From Rhizobium terrae (GTDB lineage: Bacteria > Pseudomonadota > Alphaproteobacteria > Rhizobiales > Rhizobiaceae), in contig NZ_QJKM01000010.1 of NCBI RefSeq assembly GCF_003425685.1, positions 62,001 through 126,000 on the forward strand: 64,000 nucleotides of DNA. The letters are read 5' to 3'. Position 1 is the stretch's first letter. Every line of letters starts with the position of its first letter. This document shows positions 17,466 through 27,006 of the stretch, in pieces. The position numbers were made by a program, and so were the translations under genes. The notes beneath the pieces are model-generated. The model worked only from the letters and a program-made list of their open reading frames with translations. It did no database searches and was not told the DNA's origin.

Positions 17466-17782
17466 GGGTCGCTCCCTCGTTCGGTTAATCGATGCCCCAA
17501 GGACGGAGGAGGCCAAGCGGAACCGACACCGGCGAAAACTCTTTTTCGAAAAAGCAAACCCCGCCGGAGGCCGGCGGGATGTCGAGTTAGGAGGTCAATA
17601 TTATTATTGTACGGCGGCTGCAGGGGACGAAAGCCGCCTCATTGGCACGGTGCCATTTCGGCGCGCCGTGCTAGGCTTGAAGTTCCTGTAATTAACCCTT
17701 GGGCAACCCCTAGGTTCCACCATTCGTTAACGACGTGCCATTAAGATTGATGAACTTTTATGCTGGCATCAATGAGGCAGGG
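17466..17782. other. 317-base divergent intergenic region
   Basis: No gene is seen. There is a perfect palindrome CTTTTTCGAAAAAG near 17541-17554, a GC-rich inverted repeat (CCCCGCCGG...CCGGCGGG, about 17558-17579), and an AT-rich patch TATTATTATTG. Promoters for both divergent genes should lie here, but I cannot place them with confidence. Confidence 0.45.
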
Positions 17783-18097
17783 ATGGCCGCTCCGAATTTC
17801 CGCTACACACATTACGATCTGAAACCCCAGCGGGCCGGGACGACGATCGAAGTGACGCTGAGCGCGGTCAATAACGTGCGCCTGATGACCGCTGCCAATT
17901 TCCAGCGTTTCACCGAATTGCTCGATTTCAAATATGTCGGCGGCATCGCAAAACGCTCGCCCATCCGGCTGGTCATCCCCGAAAACGGCCATTGGCACCT
18001 GATCGTCGACATGGAGGGCCATCACGGTCTGGCGGAATCCTCCGTCAAGCTGCTCGCCGCGCCCGGCAGCGGCATGGGCCATAAACAAGCCTCGTAA
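17783..18097 (+). CDS. DUF1883 domain protein
   Basis: The 104-residue product matches the DUF1883 pattern: an N-terminal RYTHYDLKPQRAGTTIEVTLS, then NVRLMTAANFQRF, KYVGGIAKRSPIRLVIPENGHWHLIVDMEG. It is a compact predicted beta-rich domain without signal peptide. The function of the family is unknown; it occurs alone or near sensing domains. I prefer the ATG at 17783 (AGGCAGGG just upstream) over the ATG at 17735, because family members begin just before the RYTHYDL segment. It converges on rarA with a 13-base gap. Confidence 0.8.
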   Translation: MAAPNFRYTHYDLKPQRAGTTIEVTLSAVNNVRLMTAANFQRFTELLDFKYVGGIAKRSPIRLVIPENGHWHLIVDMEGHHGLAESSVKLLAAPGSGMGHKQAS

Positions 18098-18110
18098 ACC
18101 CCTGGCGTCA

Positions 18111-19427
18111 TCACTCGGCGTTGCGTTCCTTGCGAAGCTTGGCCCACCAGTCGAGGCGCTTGCGGATCTCCCGTTCGAAACCGCGTTCCGGCGGATCGTA
18201 AAAGGTCTGGCGGCCCATCTTTTCGGGGAAATAGTCCTGGCCTGAAAACGCGTCGGGCTCGTCATGGTCGTAGCGGTAACCCTCGCCGTATCCCTCGCCC
18301 TTCATCAGCTTGGTCGGCGCATTGAGGATATGCTTCGGCGGCAGGAGCGAGCCGTTTTCCTTGGCCGCCCGCGTCGCCGCCTTGAACGCCGTATAGACCG
18401 CATTGGATTTCGGCGCGGTCGCCAGGTAGACGCAGGCCTGTGCGAAGGCCAGTTCGCCTTCGGGCGACCCCAGATAGTCGTAGGCGTCCTTGGCCGCGTT
18501 GCAGACGACCAGCGCCTGCGGATCGGCAAGGCCGATATCCTCGACCGCCATGCGCACCAGCCGCCGACCGAGATAGAGCGGATCCTCGCCGGCATCGAAC
18601 ATGCGGGCGAGATAATAGAGCGCCGCATCGGGATCGGAGCCGCGCACCGACTTGTGGAGCGCCGAGATGAGATTGTAGTGGCCGTCCTGCGCCTTGTCGT
18701 AGACCGGGGCACGGCGCTGGACGATGGCGGTGAGGCCTGCCGTATCGAAGACCTCCCCCTGCCGGGCCGCGCGCCAGACCTCCTCGGCCAATGTCAGGAC
18801 CGCCCGGCCGTCGCCATCCGCCATCCGGATGAGGCTTGCCCGGGCATCCTCGTCGAGCGGCAGCGGCCTGGCCTCCGCCGCCTCGGCACGCTCCAGCAAT
18901 TCGCCGAGGCTCTCCTCGTCATGGCTGCGAAAGGTCAGGACCCGGGCGCGCGACAGAAGAGCGGCATTGAGTTCGAAACTCGGGTTCTCGGTGGTCGCGC
19001 CGACCAGGATGACCGTGCCATCCTCCATGACCGGCAAAAAACTGTCCTGCTGGGCACGGTTGAAGCGGTGGATCTCATCGACGAAGAGAAGCGTCTGGCG
19101 GCCGTCCATGCGGCGCATGCGGGCGGCTTCGAAAACCTTCTTCAGGTCGGCGACCCCGGAAAAGATCGCCGAAATCTGTTCGAAGGCCAAACCCGCCTCG
19201 CCGGAGAGAAGCCGGGCAACCGTCGTCTTGCCGGTGCCGGGCGGCCCCCAGAAGATCATCGAGCCGAGCGAACCGGAGGCAATCATCCGCCTCAGCACCC
19301 CGTCCTCGCCGGTCAGATGCGGCTGGCCGGTGACTTCGGCGAGCGTTTTCGGCCGCAACCGATCCGCCAGCGGCCGCCGGTTGGCGACCTCATCTGGAAC
19401 CTTCGGGGCGAAAAGATCACCGCTCAT
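18111..19427 (-). CDS. rarA: Replication-associated recombination protein A, AAA+ ATPase
   Basis: The 438-residue protein (RarA/MgsA) has the AAA+ module with Walker A WGPPGTGKTT (Lys67 region), Walker B LLFVDEIHRF (Asp117, Glu118), sensor 1 ATTENPSFELN, the arginine finger in ALLSRARV, and the C-terminal tetramerisation domain. RarA acts at stalled replication forks, binds SSB and remodels the replisome, with homology to clamp loaders. Its ATG overlaps the stop of the upstream degP gene by four bases (ATGA), indicating translational coupling of protease and fork-repair functions, an arrangement also known in other alphaproteobacteria. Confidence 0.96.
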   Translation of the reverse strand: MSGDLFAPKVPDEVANRRPLADRLRPKTLAEVTGQPHLTGEDGVLRRMIASGSLGSMIFWGPPGTGKTTVARLLSGEAGLAFEQISAIFSGVADLKKVFEAARMRRMDGRQTLLFVDEIHRFNRAQQDSFLPVMEDGTVILVGATTENPSFELNAALLSRARVLTFRSHDEESLGELLERAEAAEARPLPLDEDARASLIRMADGDGRAVLTLAEEVWRAARQGEVFDTAGLTAIVQRRAPVYDKAQDGHYNLISALHKSVRGSDPDAALYYLARMFDAGEDPLYLGRRLVRMAVEDIGLADPQALVVCNAAKDAYDYLGSPEGELAFAQACVYLATAPKSNAVYTAFKAATRAAKENGSLLPPKHILNAPTKLMKGEGYGEGYRYDHDEPDAFSGQDYFPEKMGRQTFYDPPERGFEREIRKRLDWWAKLRKERNAE

Positions 19428-20827
19428 CGAAAGAACTGCCGGATCCGCTGCCCGTTGCGCTCGATTTCGACCCGCCAGAAGCCCGGATCGTCGTCCAGCA
19501 TTCCCTCCAGCGCCTTGCTGGCTGTGACGGTCGTGCCATTCAGGGAAATGATGATATCCCGCGGCTCGAAACCGTATCGGGCCGCTGGCGAACCGCGGAC
19601 GACGTCGGTCACCACCACGCCGGCCTTCTCCGCGGGAATGCGCAGTTCGGTCGCAAGCTTCGGCGAGAGATTGGCGACCCGCAGGCCCGCAAACGGGTTG
19701 CGGCCTTCCAGCAGCCGCTCGTCGCGCGGCGTGGTTTCCGGCGCGGTGTTGAGGGCAAGATTCACCTGCCGCTGGCCATCGTTCGTCTGCACCGTCAGCG
19801 CCGCCTGCTTGCCGAGACCGGCGGTCGTCAGGCGATAACCAAGCGCATCCGGATGTTCGACCGGAATGCCGTTGACGGCGGTCACCACTTCCCCGGGTTT
19901 CAGGCCCGCCCGGTCGGCCGGACCGCCTTCCACGACGCGTACAACGAGGGCGCCGCGGGCGGTCTTGAGCCCCAGCGCCTCGGCGACATCGGAATTGACC
20001 GCATCGAAGGTGGCGCCGACGAACGGACGTTCGAAGCTCTTCTTGCCCTCCGAAGCCGCGGCCAGGAAAACTTTCACGAGATTGGCGGGGATCGCGAAGC
20101 CGATGCCGTTGGAGCCGCCACCGCGGGAAAAGATCGCGGTGTTGATGCCGATCAGTTCGCCGTTCATGTTCATCAGCGCCCCTCCGGAATTGCCGGGATT
20201 GATCGAGGCATCCGTCTGGATGAAGAAGCCGAAATCGCCCGATGTGATCTGATTGCGGGCAAGCGCCGAGACGATGCCGCTCGTCACCGTCTGGCCGACG
20301 CCGAACGGGTTGCCGATGGCGAGCACCAGGTCGCCCACTTCGGTGCGGTCGGAATCGCCGATTGCAAGCACCGGAAAATGTTCCTTCGACTTGATGCGCA
20401 GGACCGCAAGATCGACGCTCTCATCCTTCAGCACCACGTCGCAGGGGAACTCGCGGCCATCGGCAAGCGCGATCTTGATGTCGTCGGCACCTTCGATGAC
20501 GTGGTTGTTGGTCACCACGAGGCCTTCCGCCGAGAGGATGACGCCGGACCCCAGCGAGGATTGCTTCTCGGAGCGGTTCGGCATGCGCTGGCCGAAGAAC
20601 TGCTCGAAGAACGGATCGCCGGCAAACGGATTGAGGCGCTGCACGACCCGCTCGGCATAGACGTTGACGACCGCGCCTGCCGTCTGCTTGACCAGCGGCG
20701 AGAAGGAGAGCTGCATTTCCTGGCGGCTCTGGGGCACCGCCCTCTGTTCCTGCGCGATCGCCGCAACCGGCATCAGCAATGAAAGGGTGAGAAGGCCGGT
20801 CGACACGCGCTTCAGCATGGTCAGCAT
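19424..20827 (-). CDS. DegP/DegQ-type periplasmic serine endoprotease with two PDZ domains
   Basis: The 467-residue protein has a signal peptide (1-25) and a trypsin-like domain with a full catalytic triad: His109 in NNHVIEG, Asp139 in SVDLAVL and Ser214 in PGNSGGAL. Two PDZ domains follow (about residues 265-350 and 375-465; the second has GVVVTDVVRGSPAARYGF). It degrades or refolds misfolded envelope proteins. Rhizobial genomes carry several DegP-like paralogs, so I do not give a specific symbol. The first ATG (20827) has GAGGAATCAA upstream. It is the first gene of a two-gene unit with rarA, with a four-base overlap. Confidence 0.94.
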   Translation of the reverse strand: MLTMLKRVSTGLLTLSLLMPVAAIAQEQRAVPQSRQEMQLSFSPLVKQTAGAVVNVYAERVVQRLNPFAGDPFFEQFFGQRMPNRSEKQSSLGSGVILSAEGLVVTNNHVIEGADDIKIALADGREFPCDVVLKDESVDLAVLRIKSKEHFPVLAIGDSDRTEVGDLVLAIGNPFGVGQTVTSGIVSALARNQITSGDFGFFIQTDASINPGNSGGALMNMNGELIGINTAIFSRGGGSNGIGFAIPANLVKVFLAAASEGKKSFERPFVGATFDAVNSDVAEALGLKTARGALVVRVVEGGPADRAGLKPGEVVTAVNGIPVEHPDALGYRLTTAGLGKQAALTVQTNDGQRQVNLALNTAPETTPRDERLLEGRNPFAGLRVANLSPKLATELRIPAEKAGVVVTDVVRGSPAARYGFEPRDIIISLNGTTVTASKALEGMLDDDPGFWRVEIERNGQRIRQFFR

Positions 20828-20965
20828 TTGATTCCTCGTTCTAAGAAAATCCGGATCGAGTTTTAGCGCGGCAGGCTGGAAAAGAAAGGTGGCCGAATCA
20901 CGGATAAGATGGCGGAAATCAGTCAGTTCCTCGCATTATATAGGAGATCACTTGAGAGGACGCCA

Positions 20966-21361
20966 ATGGGCCTACTGACAAAGGCGAAACAATGGGCGAA
21001 AGCGCTGAAGCGGGACATCGTGGCGCTGTGGCTCGCCGCCCGCGATCGTCGCGTGCCGCTGCATGCCAAGCTCGTCGCCGGCGCGGTCGCGGCCTATGCC
21101 CTGTCGCCGGTCGATCTCATCCCGGACTTTATTCCGGTCCTCGGCTATCTCGACGATCTCGTCATCGTGCCGCTCGGCATCATGCTCGCGGTCAGGCTGG
21201 TGCCTGCGGCGCTGATGGGCGAGTTTCGCGAAAAGGCCTCGCGCCAAGCGGAACGTCCCGCCAGCCGGGGTGGCCTTGCCGTCATCCTTGCCATCTGGCT
21301 TTGCTGCCTCATCTTCGTTGTCTGGAGCCTTTGGAGAGCGATCCGATCCGGCTCCCTGTGA
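20966..21361 (+). CDS. YkvA/DUF1232 family membrane protein
   Basis: The 131-residue product carries the DUF1232 motif AAYALSPVDLIPDFIPVLGYLDDLVIVPLGIMLAVRLVP as two membrane-associated helices, and a C-terminal transmembrane helix (LAVILAIWLCCLIFVVW). Function of the family is unknown. I chose the ATG at 20966 because GAGAGG sits seven bases before it; an ATG at 20909 in frame is less well placed, and the AT-rich ATTATATAGG just upstream looks like a -10 region. Twenty bases separate it from the LprI-like gene, so the two are probably co-transcribed. Confidence 0.85.
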   Translation: MGLLTKAKQWAKALKRDIVALWLAARDRRVPLHAKLVAGAVAAYALSPVDLIPDFIPVLGYLDDLVIVPLGIMLAVRLVPAALMGEFREKASRQAERPASRGGLAVILAIWLCCLIFVVWSLWRAIRSGSL

Positions 21362-21381
21362 AGACACGAAGGAGTGCAGGC

Positions 21382-21744
21382 ATGAGACCGATCCTCACCG
21401 CCACCGCCCTGACCGGGTTCCTCGCCGCCCTCGCCATCCCGGCCCTGCCCCGCACCGCCTGGCCTGCGAGCTTCGATTGCGACCGCGGCAACCTTGCGGC
21501 GGACGAGAAAGTCATCTGCGACACCCGTTCGCTCAACGATGCCGACGTGAAAATGGTGACGACCTTCGATATCCTGACCACCCTCGTCGCGATGGGCAAT
21601 CGCGACAAGCTGCGCGACGAACAGAGCGCCTGGCTGAAAAAGCGCCAGACCTGCGGCGAAGACGTGGAATGCATCCGGGCTGCCTATGCGGAGCGGATGA
21701 AGCAGCTGGACGAGGCCTACAAGGATCTCGCACAGCCGCTTTAG
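21382..21744 (+). CDS. Secreted LprI-like (DUF1311) protein
   Basis: The 120-residue product has a signal peptide (residues 1-28) and a mature domain with four cysteines: FDCDRGNLAADEKVICDTRSLNDAD and TCGEDVECIRAAYAERMKQL. This is the LprI N-terminal/DUF1311 pattern, whose best-known member inhibits lysozyme in Mycobacterium. Whether this one inhibits lysozyme is unknown. The ATG has AAGGAG at a good distance. It follows the DUF1232 gene by 20 bases and is followed by the MarR operator region just past its stop codon. Confidence 0.85.
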   Translation: MRPILTATALTGFLAALAIPALPRTAWPASFDCDRGNLAADEKVICDTRSLNDADVKMVTTFDILTTLVAMGNRDKLRDEQSAWLKKRQTCGEDVECIRAAYAERMKQLDEAYKDLAQPL

Positions 21745-21757
21745 GTCGAAATGTCAT

Positions 21758-21793
21758 TTGACAACAAATTGTCATTTCGACAATATGTTGTCA
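21758..21793. promoter_or_regulatory. Double palindromic operator of the MarR gene
   Basis: Two adjacent inverted repeats with the same half-site are visible: TGACAA-CAAA-TTGTCA (21759-21774) and GACAA-TATG-TTGTC (21779-21792), centred 19 bases apart. A further TGTCA half-site lies at 21752-21756. TTGACA at 21758-21763 could be a -35 hexamer. Such paired palindromes at the promoter are the usual autoregulatory sites of MarR dimers. The second palindrome touches the start codon at 21793. Confidence 0.75.
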
Positions 21794-22248
21794 TGAAGCA
21801 TGATAGAGCAGAACTTCTCACGAGCCTGAGCCTGACGATCTTTCGCACCAATGGCGCGCTGATCGCGGCGGGCGATGCGTTGACGGCTTCATTCGGCCTT
21901 TCCAGCGCCCGCTGGCAGGTGATGGGGGCAATCGCGCTGGCCGGCCATCCACTTACCGTCGCACAGATCGCCCGGAACATGGGCCTGACGCGCCAGGGGG
22001 TGCAACGGCTGATCGACGAACTGGAGCGCCAGGGCATCATCGGCTTTGAAGACAATCCGCATCACAAGCGGGCGAAACTCGTCCGCCTCACGGCACAAGG
22101 CGAAACGGCCTATGCCGGGATCATGCAGCAATGGAATGCGCTTGCCGCCAAACTGGCGGAGGGAATGGATGCCGAAAGACTGACGACCGCAATCGGCTGC
22201 CTGGAGCAGCTTGCCGCCGGGCTGGACGACAATCGCTTGCCCGACTGA
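21793..22248 (+). CDS. MarR-family transcriptional regulator
   Basis: The 151-residue protein has the winged-helix core: an N-terminal dimerisation helix (LTSLSLTIFRTNGALIAAGD), the recognition region PLTVAQIARNMGLTRQGVQRLIDELERQGII, and the wing EDNPHHKRAKLVRLTAQG. It should bind palindromic DNA as a dimer and release it on ligand binding. The ATG at 21793 fits family members but lacks a ribosome-binding site and sits within an operator palindrome. An alternative ATG at 21751 adds 14 residues and has a weak AGGTCGA site. A leaderless transcript is possible. It lies 25 bases before a membrane-protein gene, its likely target. Confidence 0.88.
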   Translation: MKHDRAELLTSLSLTIFRTNGALIAAGDALTASFGLSSARWQVMGAIALAGHPLTVAQIARNMGLTRQGVQRLIDELERQGIIGFEDNPHHKRAKLVRLTAQGETAYAGIMQQWNALAAKLAEGMDAERLTTAIGCLEQLAAGLDDNRLPD

Positions 22249-22273
22249 CCCAAGCCTTTAAAGGACGACATCG

Positions 22274-22708
22274 ATGAGAACCCTTCACCCCGTCGCCGGG
22301 ACACTGGCGCTGGCGATAACCCTCGTCTTCTGGATATCGACCGCTGCGAGCGAGATCTCCGGTAATCCGGACATGATCCGCGCCGTCAAACTGGCCATCC
22401 CCTGGGGACTGACGGTGCTCGTGCCGGCAATCGCCTTCACCGGCTTCAGCGGCTTTCGCCTCGGAGCGAAATGGAAACACCCCGCCGTCGGCGCCAAGAA
22501 GAGGCGCATGCCGTTCATCGCGCTCAACGGCCTGCTGATCCTTGTTCCCTGTGCGCTGGTTCTGCGGCAGTTGGCGCTGGCCGGCGAGTTCGGCATGATC
22601 TTCCACGCGGTGCAGGCGCTCGAATTCTGTGCCGGCGCGATCAACATTTCGCTTCTGGGGATGAGTTTTCGGGATGGGTTGCGGTTGAAGCGCAGGATTG
22701 GTGCGTGA
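22274..22708 (+). CDS. Four-helix integral membrane protein of unknown function
   Basis: The 144-residue product has four hydrophobic segments: residues 8-26, 42-62, 82-100 and 108-128. Short basic loops (KWKHPAVGAKKRR between helices 2 and 3) suggest the positive-inside orientation. No recognised transporter motif is present. The ATG follows AAAGGACGACATCG. It is the second gene of the MarR unit, so expression should be governed by the MarR ligand, which suggests a role in stress or solute response; that is inference. Confidence 0.78.
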   Translation: MRTLHPVAGTLALAITLVFWISTAASEISGNPDMIRAVKLAIPWGLTVLVPAIAFTGFSGFRLGAKWKHPAVGAKKRRMPFIALNGLLILVPCALVLRQLALAGEFGMIFHAVQALEFCAGAINISLLGMSFRDGLRLKRRIGA

Positions 22709-22809
22709 GCAACTTTTGACGAGAAGAACCGCGAGAGTCTCCCCTGCGGCCTTTCAATATCCACCATCGGCAGACTATTTCGCATTCAGAGAACAACGAC
22801 AGCCGCTGG

Positions 22810-23137
22810 TCAAAGAACCTCTACAACCGTCTCCCCGTTCTCCAAGGCATTCAGGATTTCAGGCAGCGCCTTCGAACCAATTCAGCAGATCGCGTCGGCG
22901 CGAATTTGGCAGGCGGACCCAAACGATCGAAGGACCGGATTCCGTCACTGCCCTGCGCTGAGCGAAATCTTCATCCTTGGTGACGACCGCCGCATTCAGA
23001 GCTGCTGCGGTATCCCATATCTGACGATCGGAAGCCGACTGCAAACCGCAGTCCATGACGTGCCGGGCTTCATGTCCCTGCTCGACAAGCCATATTGCAA
23101 GCGCCGGCGGCAGTTGGGCATCGATCAGGAAACGCAT
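22810..23137 (-). pseudogene. DUF5615 PIN-like toxin gene with a C-terminal frameshift
   Basis: The frame starting at 23137 encodes MRFLIDAQLPPALAIWLVEQ, then KDEDFAQRRAV and IVWVRLPNSRRRDLLNWFE. This is the DUF5615 PIN-like fold with its acidic residues (Asp6, the DRQIWD aspartates and KDEDF). The frame stops at 22859 after only GAA. In the adjacent frame the DNA continues as LPEILNALENGETVVEVL and stops at 22810-22812. That is exactly the conserved end of the family, so one extra base (near 22870-22875, GAAGG instead of GAGG) has shifted the frame. The last 20 or so residues are thus replaced by three. The start overlaps the antitoxin stop (TGATG), so the two are coupled. The truncated 92-residue form may be inactive, or the shift may be a sequencing error. 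Confidence 0.8.
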
Positions 23138-23361
23138 CAGGCAACGCGTAATACGACATGATCACTCTGGCGTGCGGCATATTCCAACGCTGCCTGGATG
23201 TCCGATGCCTCCAGCAATGGATAGTCTTCGAGAATTTCTTCCGGGGTCGCTCCGGAGGCCAACAGTTCCAAGATATCCTTCACCCGGATCCGCAGTCCGC
23301 GGATCACCGGACGCCCCGAACAGATATGCGGGTCAAAGGTAATGCGATATAGCTCAGACAT
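23137..23361 (-). CDS. DUF433-family antitoxin
   Basis: The 74-residue protein shows the DUF433 pattern: ITFDPHICSGRPVIRGLRIRVKDILELLASGATPEEILEDYPLLEASDIQAALEYA. The first half resembles a winged HTH that binds DNA, and the C-terminal helix typically wraps the cognate toxin. DUF433 genes usually precede DUF5615 PIN-like toxin genes, and that is the case here, with a one-base TGATG overlap. The ATG at 23361 has AAGGGACGCACG upstream; a longer frame from 23400 lacks such a site. It is intact although its partner is frameshifted. Autoregulation of the pair is expected. Confidence 0.87.
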   Translation of the reverse strand: MSELYRITFDPHICSGRPVIRGLRIRVKDILELLASGATPEEILEDYPLLEASDIQAALEYAARQSDHVVLRVA

Positions 23362-23453
23362 CGTGCGTCCCTTCGGCAACTTATAGCCACAATAACACAA
23401 GTCGGCTTCAGGAGAACCCGCCGCCGCCTTTTGGCAAACAAGTCCGCAGGCCC

Positions 23454-25289
23454 TTATTCCGGCAGGATGCGCACGGCGCCCTTGTCGGCGCTGGCGGCGA
23501 AGGCGGCGTAGGCCTTGAGCGCCGTGGTGACATTGCGCTTGCGGGGAGCGGACGGCTTCCAGCCGGCGGCGTTCTGCTCTCTGCGGCGTTCGGCGAGTTC
23601 CGTTTCCGAAACCTTGAGGTTGATCGTGCGGTTCGGGATATCGATCTCGATCGTATCGCCTTCACGGACCAGACCGATCGTGCCGCCGTTGGCCGCTTCC
23701 GGCGAGCAATGGCCGATCGACAGGCCGGACGTGCCACCCGAGAAGCGCCCGTCGGTGATCAGCGCGCAGGCCTTTCCAAGGCCCTTCGATTTCAGATAGC
23801 TCGTCGGATAGAGCATTTCCTGCATGCCCGGACCGCCCTTGGGGCCTTCGTAGATGATGACCACGACATCACCGGCGACGATCTCGTTGGCGAGGATCGC
23901 CTTGACCGCCGCATCCTGGCTTTCGAAGACGCGGGCGGGGCCGGTGAACTTCAGGATCGAGTCATCGACGCCGGCCGTCTTCACGATGCAGCCGTCAATC
24001 GCGATATTGCCCTTCAGGACCGCGAGGCCGCCGTCCTTCGAGAACGGATGTTCGACGGAGCGGATGACGCCGCCAACACGGTCGGTGTCGAGATCGTCCC
24101 AACGGGCTTCCTGGGAGAACGCCACCTGGGTCGGGATGCCGCCTGGAGCAGCCTTGAAGAAGTTGCGGACCGTCTCGCTGTTGGTACGGGTGATGTCCCA
24201 GCGGTCGATGGCGTCGCCCAGCGTTTCGGCGTGAACGGTGTAGCAATCGCGGTTCAGGAGGCCGCCCTTGTCCAGCTCGCCGAGGATCGACATGATGCCG
24301 CCGGCGCGATGGACGTCTTCCATGTGCACGTCGGCCTTGGCGGGCGCCACCTTCGAGAGGCACGGCACCTTGCGCGACAGGCGGTCGATATCGTCCATGG
24401 TGAAGTCGATGTCGCCTTCATAGGCGGCTGCAAGGATGTGCAGCACCGTGTTGGTCGAGCCGCCCATGGCGATGTCGAGCGACATGGCGTTCTCGAAGGC
24501 CTGCTTGGTGGCGATCGAACGCGGCAGGACATTATAATCTTCCTGCTCGTAATGACGGCGGGCGAGATCGACGATCAGGTGGCCGGCCTCGACGAACAGG
24601 CGCTTGCGGTCCGCATGGGTGGCGAGCGTCGAGCCGTTGCCGGGCAACGACAGGCCGAGCGCTTCGGTGAGGCAGTTCATCGAGTTGGCCGTGAACATGC
24701 CGGAGCACGAACCACAGGTCGGACAGGCCGAACGCTCGATGACCTTGACGTCCTCGTCGGAGACCTTGTCGTCGGCAGCGGCGACCATCGCATCGATCAG
24801 GTCGAGCGCATGGGTCTTGCCCTTCAGCACGACCTTGCCGGCTTCCATCGGGCCGCCGGAGACGAAAACGGCCGGAATGTTGAGGCGCATCGCGGCATTC
24901 AGCATGCCGGGGGTGATCTTGTCGCAGTTGGAGATGCAGACCATGGCGTCGGCGCAATGGGCGTTGACCATGTACTCGACCGAGTCCGCGATAATTTCGC
25001 GCGACGGCAGCGAATAGAGCATGCCGTCATGGCCCATGGCGATGCCGTCGTCGACGGCGATGGTGTTGAACTCCTTGGCGACGCCGCCGGCGGCCTCGAT
25101 CTCGCGGGCGACCAGCTGGCCGAGATCCTTGAGGTGCACGTGGCCGGGTACGAACTGGGTGAAGGAATTGACCACCGCGATGATCGGCTTGCCGAAATCG
25201 CTGTCCTTCATGCCGGTCGCGCGCCAGAGCCCGCGTGCACCCGCCATGTTGCGGCCATGGGTCGTGGTTCTGGAACGGTAAGCGGGCAT
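23454..25289 (-). CDS. ilvD: Dihydroxy-acid dehydratase
   Basis: The 611-residue enzyme converts 2,3-dihydroxy-3-methylvalerate and 2,3-dihydroxyisovalerate into the 2-keto acids of isoleucine and valine synthesis in the cytoplasm. The iron-sulfur ligands appear in CISNCDKITPGM and in SACPTCGSCSGMFTANSMN. Further signatures are GHDGMLYSLPSREIIADS near the N terminus and DGRFSGGTSGLSIGH near the C terminus. The length is normal for the long IlvD form. It starts at an ATG at 25289, stands alone, and has no visible leader-peptide attenuator upstream. The downstream neighbour is the DUF433/DUF5615 pair. Confidence 0.98.
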   Translation of the reverse strand: MPAYRSRTTTHGRNMAGARGLWRATGMKDSDFGKPIIAVVNSFTQFVPGHVHLKDLGQLVAREIEAAGGVAKEFNTIAVDDGIAMGHDGMLYSLPSREIIADSVEYMVNAHCADAMVCISNCDKITPGMLNAAMRLNIPAVFVSGGPMEAGKVVLKGKTHALDLIDAMVAAADDKVSDEDVKVIERSACPTCGSCSGMFTANSMNCLTEALGLSLPGNGSTLATHADRKRLFVEAGHLIVDLARRHYEQEDYNVLPRSIATKQAFENAMSLDIAMGGSTNTVLHILAAAYEGDIDFTMDDIDRLSRKVPCLSKVAPAKADVHMEDVHRAGGIMSILGELDKGGLLNRDCYTVHAETLGDAIDRWDITRTNSETVRNFFKAAPGGIPTQVAFSQEARWDDLDTDRVGGVIRSVEHPFSKDGGLAVLKGNIAIDGCIVKTAGVDDSILKFTGPARVFESQDAAVKAILANEIVAGDVVVIIYEGPKGGPGMQEMLYPTSYLKSKGLGKACALITDGRFSGGTSGLSIGHCSPEAANGGTIGLVREGDTIEIDIPNRTINLKVSETELAERRREQNAAGWKPSAPRKRNVTTALKAYAAFAASADKGAVRILPE

Positions 25290-25447
25290 GGTGTCGTCCT
25301 CGATCTCTTGTTCGGGCCTCGCGCAGTCTAGTCCTTTCCAGGACCATGCGCAAAAACCACCGGTTTTGCGGCTTTCCTAGCCCAAACGGCAAAACGTGTC
25401 ACTATCACGACAGGCCAAAGCGGTACGGTTGCCAGCCCCCGAACTCG

Positions 25448-25855
25448 TCACCGCCGCAGTTCGTCGGGATTTATCCCGAAATGGTCAAGGATCATCCGGA
25501 CGTTGCGGCGATGCGACTTGAAGAACAGGTCGAAGACGTCGCCGGCGAGCGGCACGCTGCCGAGGATGGAGTCCGCAGCAATGTTGCCGAGCATCTGTAC
25601 GAGCTTCGCCGGCGGCAGGCCGAGGCGGCGGGCTTCGTTGACGATATAGAGACCAACCAAAGCGCCGCCGGCGTCACCAATGACGGGAATGAGACCGAAG
25701 ACGGAGTCGGCGCCGAAGCGGATACGGGTGCCGGGAATGCCGATTGCCGTGTCCATCAGCCGCGCGATGCCGGATAGACGGCGCAGGCGGCGCAATCTCT
25801 CGGCACGATCCGTGAAAGCGCCTGCCGATCCGACGTTCCAGGCATTGTCCGTCAT
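25448..25855 (-). CDS. DUF4112 domain protein
   Basis: The 135-residue product has a DUF4112 core: ARLMDTAIGIPGTRIRFGADSVFGLIPVIGDAGGALVGLYIVNEARRLGLPPAKLVQMLGNIAADSILGSVPLAGDVFDLFFKSHRRN. Two hydrophobic, glycine-rich segments suggest membrane association. The function of the family is unknown. I chose the ATG at 25855 because AAGGAGGTTATGG precedes it. It lies between ilvD and the divergent msrPQ operon with no obvious operon partner. Confidence 0.87.
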   Translation of the reverse strand: MTDNAWNVGSAGAFTDRAERLRRLRRLSGIARLMDTAIGIPGTRIRFGADSVFGLIPVIGDAGGALVGLYIVNEARRLGLPPAKLVQMLGNIAADSILGSVPLAGDVFDLFFKSHRRNVRMILDHFGINPDELRR

Positions 25856-26061
25856 CCATAACCTCCTTGGCGCGAATGTCTCGAGCATGGAAAATGAGGC
25901 AGGCAGGCCAGCGGTTCCCTCGCCGGTTTATTCCATCAAAGGATTGCACGAATTTTTCACGCAAACGTGGGCTCCGCAACAATTTCCAAAGCTGTGAAAC
26001 CTTTTGGTTTGGCGGTACGTATGGAGGAGAAAAGGCAGTATCTGCCCAGAGGAGATTCATC

Positions 26062-27005
<944 letters not shown>

Positions 27006-27006
<1 letters not shown>

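Noticed and set aside
25867..26061. Longer N terminus for msrP
   Set aside because: It would put the twin-arginine signal far inside the protein; the ATG at 26062 has a good ribosome-binding site.
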